Source: Pezicula radicicola
Lineage: Eukaryota > Ascomycota > Leotiomycetes > Helotiales > Dermateaceae
DNA: 64,000 nt
Reading direction: 5' to 3'
Assembly (NCBI GenBank): GCA_003008705.1
Contig: PDUO01000003.1
Location: forward strand, 1,310,793-1,374,792
Shown: positions 46,007 through 55,366 of the stretch, piece by piece
Position numbering within the stretch: the stretch's first letter is position 1
How the letters are laid out: each line of letters starts with the position of its first letter
Translations under genes and position numbers: made by a program
The notes under the pieces: model-generated
What the model saw: only the letters and a program-made list of their open reading frames with translations
Database searches by the model: none
What the model was told of the DNA's origin: nothing

Positions 46007-46902
46007 ATGTTTCATTTGTTATTGTAGGCTTTTATCGGGTACATAGTGCAGCAGCGACCGTTATGTAAAAGTATAATAAGTTAAACAAATCAAGTGGGTC
46101 GCTTAAGTGAATTAGCCAAATCAAGTATGTTACCTAATAAAGTCAAGGAAGTCTTACAAGTTGGATGAAGTGAGTTACTCGAGTCATTTACTCATCCTTT
46201 GTTGCTGTTGAATTCCACGAAATATATTCTCGTTTCTATTGATGGAGTGATGGGATGAGATGGGAGATTGTGATGCGCTACGAAATGGCGCTCATGAGCA
46301 GCTGCATTAGTTGACTGCAGTCTGTTTCATTATACAGAGTTTTTCTCCTATACCCTAGACGTGGTTGACTGTTCCATTCTTTCATACAGCTTAACTTGGT
46401 CTTCGGGACTAAAAGCTTTAATATTTTAGTTGTAGTTGATTTCAAAAAATGTTACTGTTAACGAGATATATGGTAGCAAATTTTTCAACTAGAACTTAGA
46501 TTAGAAGATTACCTTAGGAGATAGGCACTACTGTTTATACGTAGCTATAGCTTGGGAGATGAGGAGAAGCTAAGGTTAGGAATAAGGAACCTCGCGGCGA
46601 TCCTACCTTAGCACTCTCAGCTTGGTTGAAGGTGTGGTTGTTTAGGGAGGATTAGATTGTAACTCATTTTGAAGTTTGTGGATGTTAAGTTGAGTCTCTG
46701 GGGAGAGCTAATTTGAGAAACACTCACCTACTTGATTTAGGTAATAGGTTCGCTTTTTGAGTAATTCACCTGTTTTGAGTAGCTTGCCCCTTTTTTTTTT
46801 GAGTAGCTCACTTGTTTTGGGTAAATGACTCGATTTCAATTTAACATAAGTCTATGTACAAAAAGTCTTCTGCTTCAAGTTCACAAACCATCTTCCGTTT
46901 TC
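46007..46902. other. AT-rich 3' spacer flanked by inverted degenerate repeats
   Basis: No gene. About 46085-46200 carries AAGTGAATTAGCCAAATCAA / GTGAGTTACTCGAG words. About 46720-46835 carries the opposite orientation (GAGTAATTCACCTGTTTTGA, GAGTAGCTCACTTGTTTTGG). The two clusters therefore face each other around a 0.5-kb core, as in a fold-back element, but no terminal target duplication was found. Confidence 0.5.
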
Positions 46903-48992
46903 TTAAAATCGGCCATAGTTGCGAAGGAGTTCTTTTGGTCCCATGATTCCTTGCATTGCGTATCTACGGCATTGCTCTTGGAATCTGGTGACCTTAGCTA
47001 AGTCGTCCAATTCTGCCAATGGGTCTGTCTGGGTCTGTTGAGGACTGGGTTCATTCGGCAAGAAATGAGAGGTTGGTGGTGGTCCTAAAGGCGCAACAGT
47101 ATCCAAAGATGCTTCTTTATGATTTTCGATTGCCTTCATGAGCCACTTAGGGGACAGCGAGGGAGTTGGCGCGTTGCAAGGTGGTTTTGAAATCGAGAGA
47201 GCACCCAGAGGTGCTTCATGAGATGCAGTACATCTTCCACTTGCCTCCTCAAGCCACGTAGGAACCTTTGAACCCTGTGCTTTCAGTAGCTGGCTCAATC
47301 GAGGCGCCATCCAATCATCTCTGTATGCATCGAAGATTGTAACACATACGCCACCATCTCTTGTGCTTGAAATCCTCGAAGACCATAGATCAAACGCCTG
47401 TTGCCTATTTCGTTTCGAAGGAGACACATCTGGGATTGGCGCCATTACGAAATCGGCTTTTGAGAGTGAAGATTGATGGGCTAGATCGGTACAGTATAAC
47501 ACAAATGACTCGTCAACCTTGAACGAAAACTCCACCGCTTTCTTGATCACATTGATATCTCCTTTCTTGGAAGTAAGGATATTATGAATGAAAGCGAATT
47601 CTGGTTGAATGGTTTCTGTTATCCGTGTATGAACCAATTCTGCTTCGCTTCTTACATTGAAGAATACGTATCTTCTGTGCTCTTGGTTGCCTGGTCCGTG
47701 AATTAGCATTTCGTGAAATGCAGCAATGTAGGCCATTAATGCGTTTGTTGCCTGTGTCTTCGTTGGCTGGTCTGGTCTTCTTAGGTGGACGTTGTGCGTT
47801 ATGTTGAGTACGAAGTTCTCTCTTGGAGAGTTGGCTGAAGCAATATCTTTCACACCAAGATTTTGGGAGGGTGCGGCGGTTTGAAGAAGTTCTCGCTCTG
47901 GTATGGCATTTTCTTCGACTGAAGTTGTACTTGGCGGATCTTCTTTAACATTGGTGGCATTCTCCGAAGCTGACTCAGTAGCAAGTAGCTCTTCTAAACT
48001 TGCAGGAAGAGTCCATATACCATCACGAGCTAGGAGAGGTTGATGTAACCCAACTGAATCTGGATCGTCTTGAGCTGCAGAAGTATCCATACTCTTTACG
48101 TAGTAATTGGTTCTGCTCTGTGAATAGTTAGTTATGCCATACTCTAGACATGCAGCTTTTGGATACCTACTACGAACTCCTCATTGAATTCGTCTAAGGC
48201 ATGCAGGTGGTTGATATGTTTTCTCTCAGACAGCTGTTCGAGGTTAGTTTCTGGCTTTCTTGGCGTTGTTTAAGGACGTACCTGATGATTCCGGTGATTT
48301 CTGATGTTAGAGATTGTACTGCTTGTCAACCATCTTCTGAAAACCATGAAATCCGAAATAACCTTGTCTAACTCCCGCTTCGTTTCCTCGCGTCCATTCA
48401 TGACGGCGTCAGCAGCAGCTATGACCTCTCGCTGAAGAAAGCATTAGCATCTTCTCGGCATTTACGGTCAAGGTACTTACATATTGTATAGAAAACCGAG
48501 AATGGGTACTAAAACCATCATCCTCAACCTGTAAACACCAGTCAACAAGACTTCCGCGACGTCCCAACTCGAACTTGTCACCTACCTTGATATATTGAAG
48601 CAAAAACTGGGCTGCAGAATAGCGCATATCTGATTCAATCTCCGCAACAGACAATTCGTGAACAACATCTTCAACTACAATTTTGAGACGTCTCTGATCT
48701 TCCGCACTGTTCAATGTGCTAGATTTGACCTCAGATCTGGATAGTCTATTCAACTTCTTTCTGGACTTGAATGTAGTTATTAGCTAACCTTTACGCATGC
48801 TCGCTTGGTTGGGATTCTTACCACTTCAACTTCTGCTTCGACCATGTCAACTTCTTGTTGTAGATCGCGGATCCCGGCTTGAATGGGCGCCACGTCCAAC
48901 AGTGGATCCATCAGGATGTCAGTAAGGATAGTCTCCCAATCCATTAGTGAATCAAGAACTATGGGATCGCCTGTTGCTGTTTGCTCCGCCAT
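46903..48992 (-). CDS. Hypothetical coiled-coil protein (six-exon model)
   Basis: I do not recognise this gene. Exons on the minus strand are 48992-48822, 48765-48586, 48528-48481, 48431-48282, 48233-48171 and 48117-46903, encoding 608 residues; each exon is a whole number of codons. The N-terminal part (about residues 1-200) is acidic and helical, with heptad-like VAPIQAGIRDLQQEVDMVEA and EDQRRLKIVVEDVVHELSVA, suggesting a coiled coil. A Ser/Glu/Asn-rich linker follows. The C-terminal 300 residues look folded (NALMAYIAAFHEMLIHGPG, RRYVFFNVRSEAELVHTRIT, ESFVLYCTDLAHQSS). The two halves might be called as separate genes: the downstream exon has its own ATG at 48090, but the exon phases and the ACTAAC branch point plus CAG acceptor before 48117 favour one gene. 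Intron 2 (57 nt) has no stop and is a multiple of three. Confidence 0.7.
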
Positions 48993-51100
48993 TGTGATTG
49001 ACAGATGCTGTGTTGAGGTGAATGTGGGAAATTGTGGGAAGTTGTATGGTCAGGATGGAAAAAAAGGGGGGAGGCAAAAAAAAAAGGATGTGCTACGATT
49101 TTGTTGCGTCGGCGGTCGTTGCGTCGACGGCTGACCCGCCGAGAGCTTGCAAGTTGCGTCTCCTCCTAAACGTGTAAACATCACAACACTTCAATAGCGG
49201 TCCTAGAAATGAACGTTCTGTCAGCATTCACCACAAACCATCCTTCCATGTGCTCATCGTATGCCCTACACTGTTAGGTCGAGAGGCTCATAGCGGAAAG
49301 ATAAATCCCTAATATATATGAGCAGCGTGTTGACAAACCCTACAAGCTATAGAAGAGTAGCAAAATTCCTTGAACAAACTGGCTTGCTTAGCTAGGATAG
49401 GTATGTTGAAGGTGAGATTCTATATAAGGCCTGTTCTTCGCCGACAGATCAGTTCCATTTCAATACGTTTATAATGGATTCGGAGGGCACCGGTTTTGAA
49501 CGGGCTTGAATAGGTAGAACTAAATAGACATTCTTCTCTCTTTATAATAGTGTTTATATTTGAGACATTTAAGGTCCTTATGAATCTTTATAATAATAGG
49601 ATGTCCTAATCTATATGCACTAATTTGTAGTTAAGTATCTTAATAATATAGGCTAAAGAGGGTGTACAAACGGCGACCCCTAGTTAAAAGTTGCTCTAAA
49701 CTGATATTACCTGAAGACGACATCTTTGCGGACGTTAACTATGCTACTTATTTGGACCGTTTATAAATGAGCATCTTCTTTAGTTAGTAGAATGCCTTTT
49801 TAGAGATATCTTAGCAAAACGGGCTAAACGAGTAGTACGTTGAGGGTAGAAGAACAGACCCTACGTCCCTCTAGACTGCACCATCCTCTAAAAATATATT
49901 AAGTAGAAGAGTAGAATAGGCATTTTTGGAGGGCGCTAGCCACCTATTTAGTAAGGAATATATAAGGTAGAGATAACCTAATAGGCTCTAGGGATGTCTT
50001 TAGGGATAGCTAGGCCGTTTATTATAGGTATATGTACACTAGAACCATCTATTAGTGCCACTTAAGAGTCTTCCCCCGCTAGTGGGCTCTAGATATAAAC
50101 CATTACATAACGCCTACAACCTTACGATGGCGTAATAATTGCTATCATTATATCATCCTACACAATAGTAGTTTGAGGCTATAGCCACCAGATGCTTTTT
50201 GAAGTCTAAATCTATATGTATTATTAGTTGATTTTATTTTAAGCAATTATCACTGAATATTGCGCTGACTAGCGACTTGCTGAATTCATAAATTCTTCCC
50301 TAGATTCTAGGATCTAGATAACTTAATTGATCTGAGAAGCTGACTTTATTAATTTATTTGATTCGTGCATTGAATTCATGAAATAAGAGAATCATGAACT
50401 TATCGACAAAGCACCCTATATTAATTTTCTCTTTTCCTTAAGGCTATATGTTGGATGTTATCACAGTATCTTAATAGTTTATAGGCATTTTCTATTGAAA
50501 TTAGTTAATTAATTTATATAATACTCTTTTTAGAATTGCTTAAATGGATTTAACCTGCAAGACCCATAGAGAGATGTCTATTAGATATAGAAGGGAAAGG
50601 GTCAGTAACAACTCTCTCTTCCCTAAATGTTGCAATTAATGACTGCCTATCTTTATCCCTATAAAGGGCCCTTGCCTAATAGAAGAAGAAGTTTCCTCTC
50701 CTTCAGACTAAGCCTAGCTATCCCGCCCTCTATTCTAGAGATACAAACAGGTGTTATTCGCAATGTTGTAATGGCCTGCAGCATAAGCACTGTATTAATA
50801 CTACAACAGAGTCCTTAGGAGACATAAGCTTGGTACCTTATACACCTCCTAGTAGCATGCCTTATAGGCTGCCGCCCTTGTAGGAAACCACCTTCCAAGC
50901 ATGTTCTGGCTGTAACATACGTACAAGTACTTATGCCTGATTCCTCTTATGCCTCCTCCTATATGCGTCAGAAGCCCTAAATATACATATCGCCCCTACT
51001 ACCAGAGATCCAAGAAGCATGTCAACCCCTTTGTATCTAACAGTTCTCTGTGCTATAGCATGTGCGTAATAGACTGCAGATTCTAGGCTACTTTAGATGC
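48993..51100. other. AT-rich, probably RIP-decayed intergenic DNA
   Basis: The first 150 bp is the promoter of the minus-strand gene ending at 46903. From about 49.3 kb the DNA is AT-rich with abundant TA dinucleotides and no open frame above about 60 codons, like decayed transposon DNA. I could not recognise a transposase or reverse transcriptase in any frame. Confidence 0.5.
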
Positions 51101-51108
51101 TACTATGA

Positions 51109-51600
51109 CAGTGATTTTGATGGGTGGGTAAATAACCACGAACCAGCCCAGCCCAGCCCAATAGGCTGGGTATGGATAATGAATTTAAATAACCAATACG
51201 TAATAGACGGAGGAGTCAGATAACCATGGTTAACCACCTACCTATGGGTAAACCACCAAATATTTGGCAGTCCTATCATAGACATCTGGCAGAGCCCTCT
51301 AACCTTATATTAGATCTAATTAGTGTACTACGAGCAGTATATTTACACAGACCTTGTACAAAGTTATAGTATATCTTGGCACAATTTTATTCCTTTATAA
51401 ATCATGCACTTAATATCATAAATAGTACTTATTTCAGATATTCCCGGTAGGTAAACCACTAGGTTGTTTAACCAACTTGGCCATGGGCGACTCATGGTTT
51501 AGTCAGCCCAATAACCAGTAGGTAGTAGATATGCCTAGTTTAGCTAGGCTAGGTATGGTTATTACCTTTTTGAGACCCAGCCCACCCATCAAAAACACTG
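51109..51600. mobile_element. hAT-like MITE with CAGTG ends
   Basis: The left end CAGTGATTTTGATGGGTGGG (51109-51128) pairs with the right end CCCACCCATCAAAAACACTG (51581-51600), differing at one base. Flanks are TACTATGA (51101-51108) and TACCATGG (51601-51608), an 8-bp duplication differing by two transitions. The interior is non-coding and contains repeated CAGCCCAGCC / GGCTGGGTATGG words near both ends. Size is 492 bp. The 8-bp duplication and CAGTG terminus place it with hAT elements; its TIR sequence differs from the other hAT-like elements in this window, so it is a separate family. Confidence 0.85.
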
Positions 51601-51856
51601 TACCATGGTGCCTTGGTTAAGTTATTACAAACCACATTCTCCTGCCACTGATCAATCGCTTAGGATCCTTCAATTCCAATGTATTGCCAGAAGGCGGTCG
51701 GTCTCTTGCAACAGTCGCCTTGCGTTTTGAGAAAGTCACTACGCTATGCTAAGCGATAGCGTTAAACAATTTCGACGAACGATCTCAGACCTTTTCAACA
51801 ACACATGCTCCGCATTTCCTCGGGCTGGACAACTCGACCCCCTCGAGCTATCCGCT

Positions 51857-52056
51857 TCATCTAGGTAACTCACTTCTTAAATAGCCTATCTAACTTAAGT
51901 CACTTGCTTACTTTGAGTAGCTCAGTCTTTGTCAACAGCGCGCACTTGAGCAACTCTCCTTCCTTGGGATCTTCACTTCATTCAGGTAGTTAACTCCCTT
52001 AACAAATAACCTACTTAACTCAAGTCACTTGCTTACTTTGAGTAGCTGAGTCTCGA
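51857..52056 (+). repeat. Two direct copies of a ~120-bp TAACTCACTTG-rich unit before the 2EXR gene
   Basis: Copy one (from 51857, CTTCATCTAGGTAACTCACT) and copy two (from 51976, CTTCACTTCATTCAGGTAGT) share the blocks CAAGTCACTTGCTTACTTTG / TTAAGTCACTTGCTTACTTT and GAGTAGCTSAGTCT, with a period of about 120-125 bp. They consist of the dispersed degenerate motif seen elsewhere in the window. The second copy ends less than 30 bp before the 2EXR start codon at 52084, so it must overlap the leader or core promoter. Confidence 0.75.
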
Positions 52057-52083
52057 CCATTGTACTGTCCATAGATCGCAACA

Positions 52084-52878
52084 ATGGATCCAGCAGCACT
52101 CTTCCAGACGTTCACTGCCTACCCCAACCTCCCTCCAGAGTTGCAAGGACGAATCATCGAACTCAGCATGCAACCGCGGATAATCGAGGTGTACATTGCA
52201 GCCCAAGGCATTCGCAAGAAGAGAAAGGTTAAAGACTTTGATATATACGCTGTGAAGCTTCGTGGTGGTCCTGTGCCAACTATCTTGCACGTCAACAAGG
52301 CAGTTCGACAAGAAGCGTTGAGAAAGTATACAGCTGTTGCGGCTGTCGCTAGACTTTCTCCACTTTCGTCGCTTAGCAAGCAAACATACGTCAACCCTGA
52401 AGTCGATACGTTCTACATCATCAAGAAGCAGGTCGTACGCTCATACAACTCTGGTTCTGCAATACCAGCATTCCCACCATTTCACCTGATGCTCCCGGGT
52501 ACGGACGATGTTGTTGCATTTGCTAAGAAAGTTCGCCACGTTGCCATTAGAGATCCAGCAAACAGCTTCTTGACAAACGATGGACCTGTCAAGAACTTAC
52601 TGTTCCAGTATCAAAACCTCACACATCTTGAAATTATCTTCGACAACAGACGAAAGTGGACCCACCCCATGATGGAGCCTGACAAGTACAAGTTCACCAA
52701 AGCAGCTGGTGGTCGGAAGTGCGATGATGCTGGTTGCAATGCATTCAGCAAAAAATGTAAACTGCAAAAGTTGGCCGGTCTTCTTGACAGCTTTGAAGTT
52801 AAGATTAGAAAGGAGGGAAACAACGAATGGAAGAGACCCGAATTAGGTGCCTTTGCAGTTACCAAGAAGCGCGGATAG
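52084..52878 (+). CDS. 2EXR-domain protein (paralogue 1)
   Basis: An intronless 264-residue frame. It begins with a short lead then YPNLPPELQGRIIELSMQPR, the start of the fungal 2EXR domain (an F-box-like module named after its conserved ExR motifs). This is followed by GGPVPTILHVNKAVRQEALR, YVNPEVDTFYIIKK, VRHVAIRDPANSF and LTHLEIIFDNRRKW. The function of these proteins is not known; large lineage-specific expansions are usual in Leotiomycetes and Sordariomycetes. Three further related loci lie on the right of the window (60145-60465 decayed, 61926, 63435). The C-terminus KKRG closely resembles that of the 61926 copy (VKKGR). Confidence 0.85.
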   Translation: MDPAALFQTFTAYPNLPPELQGRIIELSMQPRIIEVYIAAQGIRKKRKVKDFDIYAVKLRGGPVPTILHVNKAVRQEALRKYTAVAAVARLSPLSSLSKQTYVNPEVDTFYIIKKQVVRSYNSGSAIPAFPPFHLMLPGTDDVVAFAKKVRHVAIRDPANSFLTNDGPVKNLLFQYQNLTHLEIIFDNRRKWTHPMMEPDKYKFTKAAGGRKCDDAGCNAFSKKCKLQKLAGLLDSFEVKIRKEGNNEWKRPELGAFAVTKKRG

Positions 52879-53589
52879 GGGACGAGAACGGCGTGGAAGT
52901 ACAATGGATAGAAGGGCATAAGCGAAAGATTTCAAAGAAATGTCTTGCCTTGTCAACAAGTCAAAGATAAGCATTTCTTTGTGTAGTTGGTATGCGCCTT
53001 TAGGCGTTCATTGGATGTTAATATGCAGTCATGTGGGATTGGTTAAGTCACTGAAGTCAACATTAAGGCGTTGGATCAGTGGCATATAAGGTTATTCCAA
53101 CAAGTAACAACAGCAGCAATTCAACATGCCAGATGTTTCTGTCCCATGCATTTCCAAGATAACCAGACGTCCTCATCATGTTTCGTATCCTTCTTAGCGA
53201 AAAACAAAGGGGGGCGTTAGAGTTAAAATAAGCGAGAGTTTCGCTAAATAAATTAAACTTTACTCCGACATCACCTCGGGGATTGATCTCCCCTCCTGTT
53301 CTATAACTGGTACGAAGTATTTCTCCTTCACATTAATGTCCAGGTTCATCCATCCATCTCAAAAATCCTCCCAACACCACCACCTCCATCCCTGGTCCCG
53401 ACTATTGAAAATCATCAGTGCATAACAATATCGTATAGCTCCAGTAATAGTCCGACCGTTATTAAACATCTTCTCGTCCCGGTATTCCGTATTCCGTCCG
53501 ATGTCTATTCATACTCCACAAAACAAAGTATCCACTCCGAAAGTGATCTCCAAAGGTCCCCATATATCATAATTTATACCTCCATAGTA
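52879..53589. other. 3' flank of 2EXR paralogue 1
   Basis: No gene seen. Sequence is moderately AT-rich and leads up to the C-rich TIR element at 53590. Confidence 0.45.
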
Positions 53590-53867
53590 CTCTCCCCCCC
53601 CCTAAATAGAGGTTATTTGGTGGGCGGGTGGTCCCAGCCGTCCAGGGGGTCTAACAAATAGGAAGTACTACTTTTGTGGCCTCTTAATCCCCTGACAGGC
53701 CTCTCAAATCTTCTACGTACCCCCTACAATTTACAATAGACCAAGTTTTGGCCTGTGCAACGAGGCAGACGGGGACTTCTCAAGGGTTCTAACCACTCAG
53801 AGTGTACCCTCTAAAGCTCCGACCCACGGCGCCCACCAAATAACCTCTATTTAGGGGGGGGGGAGAG
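53590..53867. mobile_element. MITE-like element with C-rich terminal inverted repeats (copy 2)
   Basis: The left arm starts CTCTCCCCCCCCCC then TAAATAGAGGTTATTTGGTG. The right arm (about 53830-53867) is its reverse complement over some 38 bp with no mismatch that I can see, ending GGGAGAG. A TA dinucleotide borders each side (53588-53589 and 53868-53869), as expected for a Tc1/mariner-type target duplication. The 278-bp element encodes nothing. Near-identical arms suggest a more recent insertion than copy 1 at 2622-2868, which has related C-rich ends. Confidence 0.85.
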
Positions 53868-55366
53868 TAGTATCCTCCATGCGAAAATAAAAAGATTTCT
53901 AACTTCTCTACCTATCGATTGACACGGACATAGTTCATGAGCTTTGACACACACGAAAAAGAGAACCCACCAGAAATGATATTCTGTAGGGATTATAATG
54001 GCGGTTGTCGTGCCAGACGGTCGGTTTTCTTTTTTTTTTGTACGAAAACGTACAGTACATTGCGAGTTCGATAGCTGCGTACTTTGTAAGCGCTTGGAAG
54101 TTTCAGTTCAGTGGGTTGGCTATGAAATGGATACTTTCTTTTGTGAGGACTTATCGTATTGTATACTATATTCCGATGAATTTCCATACCGAGTCAACGG
54201 GTCAATGTGTAGGTTCACTACTTGCTTAATTCCAGAACTTTCTGGACAAATTGAGCTTCCACGTGGTTAGTTCAGACTGTTATAATTTCTGACTAACTTG
54301 TCAACCTGCTTTTTCAAGCGACATTTACAAGAAGCTCTACCTAATTAAAAATAGAATCAAGAACTGCACTCTCTAAAACAACGACAATCTCCTTACCTAT
54401 ATTTCTATACAATCCAGCACAGTACAATACATTACAGTACTATATGATTCTCCTTGTTATGCACCCCATTATGCACCCCGCAATGCAAAGCATAACATCT
54501 GTATCCACCAATCTATACCTCCGTCGTATCCACCTGACTACTGTAAGTAACCGATAAATCTCCATTCTCTAAACACACAGACATACGCAAATTCAAAAAC
54601 GATCCATCCGCTTTCCAGGTCCACTGGCCCCTCTTTAAAAGCATTTGAGATACTGTTGTCCTGCCAAAAATCATCTGGTGTTTTGTCAATGACTACGAAC
54701 GTAGAAGATTCTAGTCGAGCAAGTACGAATCTTAAAGTGGATTTGGGTAGTGGAGGTATACAGAGAGAGATATCACATCTGCAACACTAAGCTCCAACAG
54801 TAGAATTAAATATCGGCGTACCCCGTACTTACCCAACAAATGTCTGAGGAGTGTGGTGAGCAGGTAGTTCCAATAAATAACACTCCCCCGGTGCACCTTA
54901 GCTAAGATCCAAATAATCAAACCACAAGAAATTTGCTATTAAGACCCAATCATATATATGTGTTGCAGTTTTCTTATCATCTTACTATGGTATCTGTCCC
55001 TAGTGATCCTTCACCTAGCCTTAGCCTTAGCCTCCTTCATTATTCTTCGACTGCTCGTGAGCTAGCTCAGAAGTATCGTAGCCCTCCAGTCCCTCCAAGT
55101 CCTAATATACAAAGGCTAGCAAGCAGCGTTTGATTTAGCGCTGTACTGTCCTGTCCTTTCCATTGCTCCCTGTATTATACAGCCTGAGATTTAAGCCGAA
55201 AACATAATGTCCCTCCCGTTCCACAGGTATCATAATACCAGCCAGTAAAGAAGTAAAAAAGATTAGGATATCCATCCATTGATCCCAAACTCCATCGACC
55301 CATCCAAAACTCCGTATCCCAGAAGCGAAAATAATTAAGGAAAAAGACAATACCACAAGCTCGGAT
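53868..55366. other. AT-rich spacer to the CM1 protein gene
   Basis: No supportable gene. The small frames at 53998-54270 (plus) have no domain. ACAGTACAATACATTACAGT words at 54420-54440 are simple sequence. The last 250 bp is the 3' flank of the minus-strand gene ending at 55367. Confidence 0.45.

Noticed and set aside
53998..54270. Overlapping 74- and 90-codon plus-strand frames
   Set aside because: No domain, contain a poly-T-derived Phe run, and no adjoining exon could be found.
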